From contig JAEXAS010000026.1 in the NCBI GenBank assembly GCA_023458095.1, forward strand, positions 186,001 to 250,000: DNA of 64,000 bases. Direction: 5' to 3'. Below the pieces are notes generated by a model that was not told the DNA's origin, ran no database searches, and worked only from the letters and a program-made list of their open reading frames with translations. This document shows, piece by piece, positions 24,334-32,794 of the stretch. Source of the stretch: Actinomycetes bacterium. GTDB lineage: Bacteria > Actinomycetota > Actinomycetes > Propionibacteriales > Propionibacteriaceae. Made by a program: the position numbers and the translations under genes. The stretch's first letter is position 1. Each line of letters begins with the position of its first letter.

Positions 24334-27300
24334 TCATCCGCACCGACCGGTAAGGCCCTGCTGCGGCTTGACCGAATGCGCGGTGAGCCCCCAACTGAGC
24401 GGCCAGCTCACGTTCACGCCGAGTTGGCGATACATAGTGGCACCGACCGGGACGGTGGGATTGTGCGGATCCTCGACCGGAACCCAGGAGCCGTCAACAA
24501 AGAACTCCAGCTTGGAGTAGTCGTAGACGATCGTGGCCTTGCCCATCGTGCTGGAACGCTCCACCTGTAAGGGCGCGCCGGCTGTGCAGGTCGCCACGCC
24601 AACAGCAGCCTGCACCGGATAGGGGGCACCGCCCGGAGCAGGGGTGACTTCACCCCATTCACCACAGACATCAGCCCATTGGGTGTGGCAGTAGCGCACT
24701 CGATAGTTGTCCGCGAAGTTGGGCCCGAAGCCACTCGGCTTGTCGAACTGAGCAACCATATTGTTGGGCGGGGTTTCCGAGGAGGTCGGCGTTGCGGTCG
24801 ACAGCCACACCGGCTCGGTGTCCGTGCCGGCAGCAGCGGCATTGACCGTGAAGACGTAGTCGTTGGGAGCCTTGGGAAGCTGAATCGCATTGACCTTTTC
24901 GGTCACGGTCTCGGTTCCGTAGACGACTCCGCCATAGAGCGAGGCCACGCACATCGTGTAGTTGTAGGTCTCACCGGCCGTCACCGAGAACTGGGTATAG
25001 GGGCTTTCCTTGGTCGGCGAACACGCCTTGGAGGACAGGGCAACGCCGTAGCGCAGCACCGATCCGTCGCCATTGGTTGAGGCCGAGCCGGTAGCAGTGA
25101 TCACGGCCGTGGCGCCCGAACCCTGGCTGGAGGACAAATTCAAGGACAGACCGGTGGGTTTGCCCACACCGCTGGCTGTGATCGTGACCGCCTCACCGGT
25201 CGTGGAGCCCTCCAGGTCCGGCGGAATCTGCCAACTCGAGACGGGAGTGACCGTGACCGAGGTGGTCCGGTTGGGGACTTCCAAGCGATCGACGACGACG
25301 GTGTCACTGCCTTGGGCATCAACCGTCTGCTTCACCCCGGCCGAGGTGACGATGCGCACCGAACCGGTGTGGGTGGTGTCGATCCCCGAAACCGTCAGCG
25401 ACACCAGGCCACCGGAGCCGTCGGCGGTCACCACCGGCGTCGCACTCACCTGTCTGGGCGCGTTGGGCGCCAGATACGCCCACGCCTGAACCGACACCCC
25501 ATCGGCGGACTCGCCCACATCGTTTTGGGAGGTCACTTCATAGGTGCGGCTCTCCCCCACCGGAGCCGGAATGGAATCGCACTGCCCTGTGGTGTCGCAA
25601 TGGGCGACGATCTTGCCTGCCTGTCGAACCACATAGGTAGTGACCGCAGGGTAGGAGTTGCGCGCCTCGCCGGGCCGGACCCGCAATTGCACGCTGTCGC
25701 CGGTATAGCCGCTTTGGTAGACGCTGGCCGGGGCCAACGGGAAGCTCTGCAGATCGATCACCGCAGTGGCATTGCGGGTACCGGCCGTGATGCGCTGCTG
25801 GGCATCGGCCAAGGTGACACTGGCCACGCATCGGCCGCTGACCGAACTGGTCCAACGGGCGCGCACCGACGAATCCGACGCCTTGGTGAAGGTCATTCCC
25901 GGGCAGTCGGCACCGCCGGTCACGCTGGCCACTGTGAGCGGCGTGCGCGGGAAGGGATTCTGCTCGCCGGGACCACCCACGACGGTGATTTCGCAGGAGT
26001 CGCCTTGAGCCTGGGAACACACCTTGGTGTAGGTACCCCCGCTGGGAAGCGCCGAAGGGAGCGGGCCCACCCGCACCGTCAGCGCCGCCGGCACCACCCC
26101 TTGATGGCTGGTGATCGACACCGTGACCTGTTCATCGCGCCCGACCGCAGCATCGTCGTTGCCGACGATGGTCAAGCGCTGACCATCCTGGCGGACGGCG
26201 AAGTCCGGGGTCTCGGGGCTGGTGGCGTAGCGGACCGCCGCCTGGTCGGCGGCCCCCGCCCAACTGGTCATCTTCGCCAGATCAAAGGTGACGGTCTCGC
26301 CGGGGCTCACTGTGACCGATGCCGCGCTCAGAATTGGTTGGGGCACCTCAGGGGTGACCCGGATCGGCACCGAGAGATAGGTGTAGGCCCCCTGTCCAGC
26401 CAATCGGACCGGTGCGATACAGGAATCGTCCCAGGGCGCGCCCCGTCCGGCGCGGTACTCCAATCGGGTACCCGAGAGCAGCACGCAACTCCCGCTCGGG
26501 CGGGCCCCAGACGCCGCCAACCCCTCGGTGCCGACTTCGAGCACCGACCCGGTAGGCCGGGCTACCAGATCGTTCAGGTCGAAACTCACCGACTGCTTCT
26601 CAGCCACGGTCTGCGCGGTCACATCGCTACGCAGACTGAGTTGCAGGTCGTTGGTGCCCGGTATCCGCAAGAAGGCATAGGTGCTGATTGCCGCGCCGTC
26701 GGCGGTGGTCAGGACCGATCCGTCCGCAGCCGTGGCCGTGACCTCGAAGGGAATGATCCGGGTGTGGTCGGTCAAAGCCCCCGACAGCGCCCAGCCCGCG
26801 ACATTCACACCATCCACGTTGCTCTGCTGGCCACCGCGCCACAGGCCGAGTCGCAGCCGGCCGGCCTCCCCACCAGACCAGGTCGCCTTGTTGGACACCA
26901 CATCGATGCCACCGGGGAACTTCTCGCGAGTCTCGGCGGTCAGCACGGTGTCAGCGACCACCGGATAGTTCGGCACCTCGACGTCGACCACCCGGACCAC
27001 GATCAGGCCGTCGGCGGTGTTGCCCGAGTCGCTGGTGACCCGATACCGATAGGAGTTGGTCCCCATCTGGGCACCGGCGCCGATCACGATCTCCTTGTCG
27101 GTGTTCTGGGAGATCAAAGCGGCCAGGCGCTGATACTCAGGGTTGGCCGAACCGTCGGACAGGGTCTCGCGGGCGTTGGGCTTCACTTCGGTGATCTTCA
27201 ACGTGCCGGAGTTGGGATCGATGTCGTTGGCCAGCGCCGGGACTCGAACCTGGTTGCCCTTGCCCACCTGCACCTCGGCGTAATCGGTGTAGGTGATCGG

Positions 27301-30234
27301 CGCGGGACTGATGGCCTGGTCCAGGACGCCGACGCGCACCGTCCCGATGCCGACCGCGCCTTCACTGTCGACGACCCGATAGCTGAATTCAACCTGCCCG
27401 GAGAAGCCGGCGACACTGGTGTAGGTGATCGAATCACCGTCGCTGGACACCGCCGCCGAGCCGGACCGAGGTTGACTGAGCACTTGGTTCAGGTGCACCG
27501 CGTCACCGTCGGGATCGATCCCGTAGTCATCGAAACGCATGGCGATGGTCTGCCCGCTCAAGACCCGTCCGCTGAGCGTGACCGGAATCGGTGGCTGATT
27601 CACCCCGCCGTCGATCACGGTCACCACGATCATGGCCTCGGCGACCAGCCGCGGGTTGCCTGCGACATAGGCGCCGTAGCTGATGCGGTACACCCCAGCT
27701 TTGGTGGGCGCCAGCATCCGCACCAGATTGCCCGAGGCGAAAGCCAGAACACTCGGATCGGTGGCGCGCACCGAGCGGGGATCCAGGCGCAACTGACCAC
27801 CCACGGGGGCGATGTCGTTCTTCGTCACCGGAATGTCGAGCTGGGCACCGGCACGCACGGTCACGGCATCGGCCACCGCGATCGGGGCCTCCTGCTGCGC
27901 CTCGGGCAGCAGATACACCGAAGCCTGACCGCGGGCCTGGCCACCTTGGCCATCGGCAATGGTGTAGTTGATCACGCCAATCTGGCCCGGACTGTCGTCG
28001 GAAGTCCGCCCCGACACCCGCAGATACTGCTGGCCGACGACATCCACGGCCATGTTGGCCTTCGCAGCGGCCTGCGGCTGAGCACCGGCGAGCATCAAGA
28101 CCCGCCCGGTCGGATTGTCCACCGCGCTGAGCACATCAACCGTCGCGTCCTCGTTGGGACGCACGAACGCGACCAGCGCCGGTGCCGTCAGGGTCGGGGC
28201 GCCACTGGAGAGCGTGATCCTCACCTGCCCGGTGGCCTTGCTCTGGCCGTCGGTGATGACGTATTCCACGAAGTGGGTGCCGGCCTTGTCGGATTCGAAG
28301 GTGAAACTGGTCCCTGAGAAGCTCACCTTCTCCCCGCCCAGCGGACGCACCTCAGCGATCGATAGCTTGTCCATGGTGCCCAGCAGATGCGCGGACAGGT
28401 CGACGGTGGCCGGCAGACCGACCTGGCGGGTGACCGCGAACGAACCTGCCACCAGGCTGGGTTTCCGGGTGACTCGAACCACCAGCGTCTTGGAGGTCGT
28501 GGCCCCGTTGATATCGGAAACCGTCAGCGAAATCGACGCCCGCTGATCGGCGCTCGCGCTTGAATCGCGGTGCTGGACGACCACATCGCCCTCGGGATCC
28601 ACGGCGACGCGAACCGTCGGGTTGGTGGTGGACGCACCACTGAGCAGCATCTGGTCGCCTTCGGGATCGACCCAGCCGTTGAGCACCGGCACCCGGATCG
28701 TGCCACCGGGGGCCACTTCGGGGGTGGGCCACTGGGCTCGACAGGCGTCGCCGCACACCGGGGCGCGGTTGCCGCTTTGCACGGTAAGGCGCACCGTCGC
28801 CGAGTTGGAGTAGCGACCCTGGCCGGCGGTGCCATCACTGTCGCGGTAGCGGAAACTCGCCGATCCGGTGGCGCCGGAGGCGACCCGGACGGCCAAGCGC
28901 TGGTTGTTGTCGGTAAGTTCGATGGTGCCGAAGTCCGGGTCCAGCTCACCGAGTTGCTTGGGATCGATGGTGAGCACATCGGTGTTGGCGTCGTAGTCAT
29001 TGAGCAGCACCGGCAGGTTCACCAGGGCACCGGGACGCACGCCGAACTGATCGTCCACGGCCACCGGGGGACGGGGTTCGCGGACGATCTCGGTGCGATC
29101 ACCGGTCTCGGAACTCTTCTGCTGTTCCTGGACGGCGACCTGCCAGTCCTGGCTGGAAGGCACCAGGGCGCCGTCGGGCAGTGTCCAGGCCCAGCCCGAG
29201 CGGGTGTCATTGAGGACGGCGGTGTCGGCGGTCATCATCAGTTGCGGCTGAGCATCGTCGCTGAGTTGATGACCGGCGTAGTCCAACGGCGTTGCGGAGC
29301 CGCCATGCCACAAGACTCCGCCGCCTTCGCGGGGCAGCCAGGCGGCGACCAGGTCACCGTTGAGGACCACCGGCGTGACCGGAACCCCCAAGTCACCGCC
29401 GGGTCGATGGGTGGGAGTGGTGGTGCCCGCGAAATCGATGGTGGTGAGGCCTTGGGTGTCGGCAACCGCGAAGCTGTCACCGTCGGTGGCGGGCCGCTGC
29501 ACCGCGATCGCTCCGACGGTCTGCAGATCCAACGACTCCGAACGTCCCGACAGCCAGGCATGCCCATCGTTGGAGACCAGCAGCCAGTGGTCGCCCACCG
29601 AGGTCAGTTGTGATCCCGGTTCGGTCGGGCCGGCGGTCACCGCGTCCAAAGACAGTTGTTTGCCGCTGCCGATGTCGTAGCGCAGAACCTGACGACTGGC
29701 AGCGGAGTAGGCGGTAAGCACGCCCTCGGCGTTCAGACTGATTGTCGACGCCGCGAAAGGAGTGTCCGGCGCATCGCTGGCATGAAGCTGCATCAGCGCT
29801 GCGACGGCGCTCAGTCGCCCGAAACCGACAACGCCGGTGTTGGAGCGGCAGGCCACATAGGGCCCGGCTTGCACGATCTGCTCGGTGCCGGCGGGCGTAG
29901 CCGGGGTTTCGGCCAGGGATTCGGTGTCCAGATTCGCCGGATCGGCGGCGTTGATCTCGGTGATCCGTCCCATGCCGTCGGCAACCAGATAGGGCTGGCT
30001 CCCGTCTTGGAAGACCCTGCTGGGGTCTTTCGCCTGCCGAACCGTGTCGAGTTCTTTGAGTTCGGAGTTGACGCGGGCATAGCGCTGGTCGGTCCCGGTC
30101 TGCAGGATCCATACCGAGGTGCCGGGATGCTTGACCTGTTGGGTGTCCAGGCCGGGCCACACGATGGCTGCTGCGGCCAAGATCACCAGTACGGTCGGAA
30201 TCACGGTGACCGGCACCCAGCGTCGCCAATTCAT
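24334..30234 (-). CDS. fn3: Giant membrane-anchored Ig-like / fibronectin type III repeat protein
   Basis: A protein of 1966 residues with one N-terminal membrane helix (about residues 6-28) and an all-beta outside part. The first 370 residues resemble a repeat-rich propeller-like region. Ig-like modules of the cadherin/VCBS kind follow, recognisable by the start pattern VAVDDQFGVRPG..LLNDYD near residue 390, VAVADAVTVRAG..VTKNDI near 780 and YTDYAEVQVGKG..LANDIDPNSG near 980. The last 400 or so residues look like Fn3 domains. It probably projects from the cell as an adhesin or wall-interacting sensor. The ATG lies 1 base after the kinase stop, so the two are co-translated. It corresponds in position to Fn3 of the bifidobacterial PFNA cluster. 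Confidence 0.88.
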   Translation of the reverse strand: MNWRRWVPVTVIPTVLVILAAAAIVWPGLDTQQVKHPGTSVWILQTGTDQRYARVNSELKELDTVRQAKDPSRVFQDGSQPYLVADGMGRITEINAADPANLDTESLAETPATPAGTEQIVQAGPYVACRSNTGVVGFGRLSAVAALMQLHASDAPDTPFAASTISLNAEGVLTAYSAASRQVLRYDIGSGKQLSLDAVTAGPTEPGSQLTSVGDHWLLVSNDGHAWLSGRSESLDLQTVGAIAVQRPATDGDSFAVADTQGLTTIDFAGTTTPTHRPGGDLGVPVTPVVLNGDLVAAWLPREGGGVLWHGGSATPLDYAGHQLSDDAQPQLMMTADTAVLNDTRSGWAWTLPDGALVPSSQDWQVAVQEQQKSSETGDRTEIVREPRPPVAVDDQFGVRPGALVNLPVLLNDYDANTDVLTIDPKQLGELDPDFGTIELTDNNQRLAVRVASGATGSASFRYRDSDGTAGQGRYSNSATVRLTVQSGNRAPVCGDACRAQWPTPEVAPGGTIRVPVLNGWVDPEGDQMLLSGASTTNPTVRVAVDPEGDVVVQHRDSSASADQRASISLTVSDINGATTSKTLVVRVTRKPSLVAGSFAVTRQVGLPATVDLSAHLLGTMDKLSIAEVRPLGGEKVSFSGTSFTFESDKAGTHFVEYVITDGQSKATGQVRITLSSGAPTLTAPALVAFVRPNEDATVDVLSAVDNPTGRVLMLAGAQPQAAAKANMAVDVVGQQYLRVSGRTSDDSPGQIGVINYTIADGQGGQARGQASVYLLPEAQQEAPIAVADAVTVRAGAQLDIPVTKNDIAPVGGQLRLDPRSVRATDPSVLAFASGNLVRMLAPTKAGVYRISYGAYVAGNPRLVAEAMIVVTVIDGGVNQPPIPVTLSGRVLSGQTIAMRFDDYGIDPDGDAVHLNQVLSQPRSGSAAVSSDGDSITYTSVAGFSGQVEFSYRVVDSEGAVGIGTVRVGVLDQAISPAPITYTDYAEVQVGKGNQVRVPALANDIDPNSGTLKITEVKPNARETLSDGSANPEYQRLAALISQNTDKEIVIGAGAQMGTNSYRYRVTSDSGNTADGLIVVRVVDVEVPNYPVVADTVLTAETREKFPGGIDVVSNKATWSGGEAGRLRLGLWRGGQQSNVDGVNVAGWALSGALTDHTRIIPFEVTATAADGSVLTTADGAAISTYAFLRIPGTNDLQLSLRSDVTAQTVAEKQSVSFDLNDLVARPTGSVLEVGTEGLAASGARPSGSCVLLSGTRLEYRAGRGAPWDDSCIAPVRLAGQGAYTYLSVPIRVTPEVPQPILSAASVTVSPGETVTFDLAKMTSWAGAADQAAVRYATSPETPDFAVRQDGQRLTIVGNDDAAVGRDEQVTVSITSHQGVVPAALTVRVGPLPSALPSGGTYTKVCSQAQGDSCEITVVGGPGEQNPFPRTPLTVASVTGGADCPGMTFTKASDSSVRARWTSSVSGRCVASVTLADAQQRITAGTRNATAVIDLQSFPLAPASVYQSGYTGDSVQLRVRPGEARNSYPAVTTYVVRQAGKIVAHCDTTGQCDSIPAPVGESRTYEVTSQNDVGESADGVSVQAWAYLAPNAPRQVSATPVVTADGSGGLVSLTVSGIDTTHTGSVRIVTSAGVKQTVDAQGSDTVVVDRLEVPNRTTSVTVTPVSSWQIPPDLEGSTTGEAVTITASGVGKPTGLSLNLSSSQGSGATAVITATGSASTNGDGSVLRYGVALSSKACSPTKESPYTQFSVTAGETYNYTMCVASLYGGVVYGTETVTEKVNAIQLPKAPNDYVFTVNAAAAGTDTEPVWLSTATPTSSETPPNNMVAQFDKPSGFGPNFADNYRVRYCHTQWADVCGEWGEVTPAPGGAPYPVQAAVGVATCTAGAPLQVERSSTMGKATIVYDYSKLEFFVDGSWVPVEDPHNPTVPVGATMYRQLGVNVSWPLSWGLTAHSVKPQQGLTGRCG

Positions 30235-30235
30235 G

Positions 30236-31354
30236 TCACAGGACTCCCGCAAGGAGCCACACCACGACCCCGATCGTCACCGTGCCGACCAGCCCAGCTA
30301 CCACCCACGGCCAGGCCGAGCGGCGGGCTGGCGGGGTGTGGGACAGCGAGGTGGTGTCGCTCTCGGCGCTGCGGCTGCTCAGATTCACCGCAGCGGCCTT
30401 CTTTCGCTCACTGGTGTGAGGCACCTTGACCCGCGTCACTCCGAAATCGGAATCGGCATCAAAATCCGCCGGGGCCGAGGACCAGCCGGCCGCGGCGAGT
30501 TCCAGCGGCGTCTCGGGTAATCCGTTGAGCCGTTGGATCTGTTGCAGGTCGCGGGCGAAGTCGGCGGCGCTGGCATGGCGGTCTCGAGGCACCAGGCTCA
30601 TGGATCGCGCCAGCACACCCTCCAGTTGCGCCGGGACATCCCAGCGTCCGGTGGGTTGGTGGGCGGCCCGAACGATGCGCTGCTTGATCTGTTCCAGCCC
30701 GTTTTGGCCGTTGGCAAGCTCGAAAGGGCTGCGGCCGGCGAGCAGCGAGTAGACCGTGGCGCCCAGCGCCCAGACCTCTGAGGAGATCGACCCCACGGTG
30801 CTGGTGCTGAGAACTTCCGGAGCGCTCCACGGCACCGACATGGCGAAGACCTCGCGGGGATTCGCCACCCGCAGCGAGGCCGCGATTCCGAAATCGGACA
30901 GCACCGGAGTCCCGTACTCGGTGATCAGAATGTTGGACGGTTTCACATCCCGATGCAGCACCCCGGCCCGGTGAGCTGTCTCCAAGGCGCATGCCATTTT
31001 GACCCCGGTGTTGAGCACCTCGGGCAGCACTAACTGCTCGGTGCGGTAACGCTGGCCCATCGAGGTCGGGCACAGCTCCATCACGATGTAGGGACGTCCG
31101 TCTGCGGAGACGCTGGCCTGGTGGATGGTGACGATGGAGGGGTGCGCGGAGAGTCGAGCCAAGGCATCGGCCTCGGCATGGAACATGCGGCGGACCTCCG
31201 GGTCGGAAACCTCGGTGGGAAGTACTTTCACGGCCACCTGGCGCCGCGGCAGGTTTTGTTCGTAGAGAAAGACGTCGGCAAATCCACCTGAGCCCAAAGG
31301 GCGCAGATAGGTGAAGCCCGCAAGGACGGGCGGATTTGCCGGAAGGCGCGACAC
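30236..31354 (-). CDS. Ser/Thr protein kinase of the PFNA-type cluster (Pkb2-like)
   Basis: A 372-residue kinase with glycine loop LGSGGFADVF, catalytic Lys43 in VAVKVLP, HRDVKPSN with Asp136, and DFG with Asp154. The kinase domain is followed by about 90 linker residues and a C-terminal membrane helix (WPWVVAGLVGTVTIGVVVWLLAG). Almost nothing lies outside the membrane, so sensing must go through partners such as the giant protein encoded next. I place the start at the GTG at 31354, because a G-run ribosome site (GGGGGG) lies 5-7 bases upstream and the kinase family begins here. An upstream start at 31423 would add 23 residues. It is the first gene of the operon. Confidence 0.9.
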   Translation of the reverse strand: MSRLPANPPVLAGFTYLRPLGSGGFADVFLYEQNLPRRQVAVKVLPTEVSDPEVRRMFHAEADALARLSAHPSIVTIHQASVSADGRPYIVMELCPTSMGQRYRTEQLVLPEVLNTGVKMACALETAHRAGVLHRDVKPSNILITEYGTPVLSDFGIAASLRVANPREVFAMSVPWSAPEVLSTSTVGSISSEVWALGATVYSLLAGRSPFELANGQNGLEQIKQRIVRAAHQPTGRWDVPAQLEGVLARSMSLVPRDRHASAADFARDLQQIQRLNGLPETPLELAAAGWSSAPADFDADSDFGVTRVKVPHTSERKKAAAVNLSSRSAESDTTSLSHTPPARRSAWPWVVAGLVGTVTIGVVVWLLAGVL

Positions 31355-31509
31355 CAGATCCCCCCCGAGTTCATGGTCGTTATAGCCGCCAACTACGCAT
31401 TGGCCGTGAGCCGGGACGTCCAATGCAATGACTTAGGAATGGTACACGCGCCGGTCAGCAAAGGCACACCGCCGAAGAACCCTGTACACAGCGCCGAATC
31501 CCGGTCCCA

Positions 31510-32676
31510 CTAGTCGCGACCGTAGATGTCGCGGGTGTAGACCTTGTCACTGACGTCGTCCAAGGCCGGGGTGCGCCGGTTGGCGATGATGACGTCACAT
31601 CGGTTCTTGAACTCGGCCAGATCGCCGACCACCTCGGAGAAGAAGAACTGCTCGGCATCCAGAGTGGGTTCATAAACCAGCACTTCGACGCCCTTGGCTT
31701 TGATTCGCTTCATCACTCCCTGCACGGAGGAAGAGCGGAAATTGTCCGATCCGGATTTCATCACCAGGCGGTAGACCCCGACCACCCGGGGCTGTCGACG
31801 CAGGATGTCGGCCGCGATGAAGTCTTTGCGGGTGGTGTTGGCATCGACGACGGCCGCGATCAGGTTCTGCGGGACGGCCAGGTAATTCGCCAGCAACTGC
31901 TTGGTGTCCTTGGGCAGGCAGTAGCCGCCATAGCCGAAGGAGGGATTGTTGTAGTGGGACCCGATTCGAGGATCCAGCCCCACTCCTTCGATCACCTGGG
32001 CGGTGTCGAGGCCATGCACCGCAGCGTAGGTGTCGAGTTCATTGAAGTAGGCCACCCGCAGGGCCAGGTAGGTATTGGCGAACAGCTTGATCGCCTCGGC
32101 CTCTGCAGATCGGGTGAGCAGCACCGGCACCTGCGGCTCGGCCGCGGCCCGGCTGAGGAGTTCGGCGACACGGCGTCCGATGGCTCCGGTGTCGCCCACC
32201 ACGATCCGCGAGGGGTGCAGATTGTCGTGTAAGGCCTGACCCTCGCGGAGGAATTCCGGGGAGAAGACGATCGCGTTGGTGTCGAAACGCTTCTGGAGCG
32301 ATTCAGTGAAGCCCACCGGCACGGTGGACTTGATCACGATGATCGCCTCGGCGTTGCAGGCGCGCACGGCGGCCACCACCGACTGCACCGAGGAGGTATC
32401 GAACTGATTGGTCTCGGGATCGTAGTTAGTGGGGGTGGCCACCACGACCAAGTCAACGCCCTGGTAGGCGGCTGCCGGGTCAGTACTGGTCTGAAGCCGT
32501 ACCAACCCGTCGGCGAACCACTCTTCCAGGTCCGGGTCGGACAGTGGGCAATGCCCGGCAGCGATCTGCTCGATTCGGTCGGCGTCAATGTCGACAGCGG
32601 TCACCTCTTCGGTGCGACCCAACAGCACCGCCAGGGACAGCCCGACATAGCCGGTGCCGGCGACGGCGATCCTCAC
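31510..32676 (-). CDS. ugd: UDP-glucose/nucleotide-sugar 6-dehydrogenase
   Basis: A 388-residue protein with an N-terminal NAD-binding fold (IAVAGTGYVGLSLAVLLG, AVDID), the middle helical domain, and the active-site segment FGYGGYCLPKDTKQLLANY with the catalytic cysteine. The C-terminal UDP-binding domain contains VGVYRLVMKSGSDNFRSSSV. It oxidises the C6 alcohol of a UDP-hexose to the acid, giving for example UDP-glucuronate for capsule or wall polysaccharides. The start codon is a GTG at 32676. It is monocistronic here, and the neighbours give no hint of the polymer. The length is normal for the short class of this family. Confidence 0.93.
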   Translation of the reverse strand: MRIAVAGTGYVGLSLAVLLGRTEEVTAVDIDADRIEQIAAGHCPLSDPDLEEWFADGLVRLQTSTDPAAAYQGVDLVVVATPTNYDPETNQFDTSSVQSVVAAVRACNAEAIIVIKSTVPVGFTESLQKRFDTNAIVFSPEFLREGQALHDNLHPSRIVVGDTGAIGRRVAELLSRAAAEPQVPVLLTRSAEAEAIKLFANTYLALRVAYFNELDTYAAVHGLDTAQVIEGVGLDPRIGSHYNNPSFGYGGYCLPKDTKQLLANYLAVPQNLIAAVVDANTTRKDFIAADILRRQPRVVGVYRLVMKSGSDNFRSSSVQGVMKRIKAKGVEVLVYEPTLDAEQFFFSEVVGDLAEFKNRCDVIIANRRTPALDDVSDKVYTRDIYGRD

Positions 32677-32794
32677 CGGAGCATCCGACCTAATGCGTAC
32701 ACCTGCTGCAGGCTAGGTTCGGCTCACGACCAGTGGGGCAATTCGAGATGACGGTTGGTGGTCGAGCCGGTGCCGACTCTGCAAACGAGGTCGG

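Noticed and set aside
25312..28317. 1001-codon plus-strand open frame opposite the giant Ig/Fn3 gene
   Set aside because: It is a high-GC antisense shadow with His/Arg/Gly-rich composition and no domain. The minus-strand frame has clear Ig-like motifs and operon overlap.
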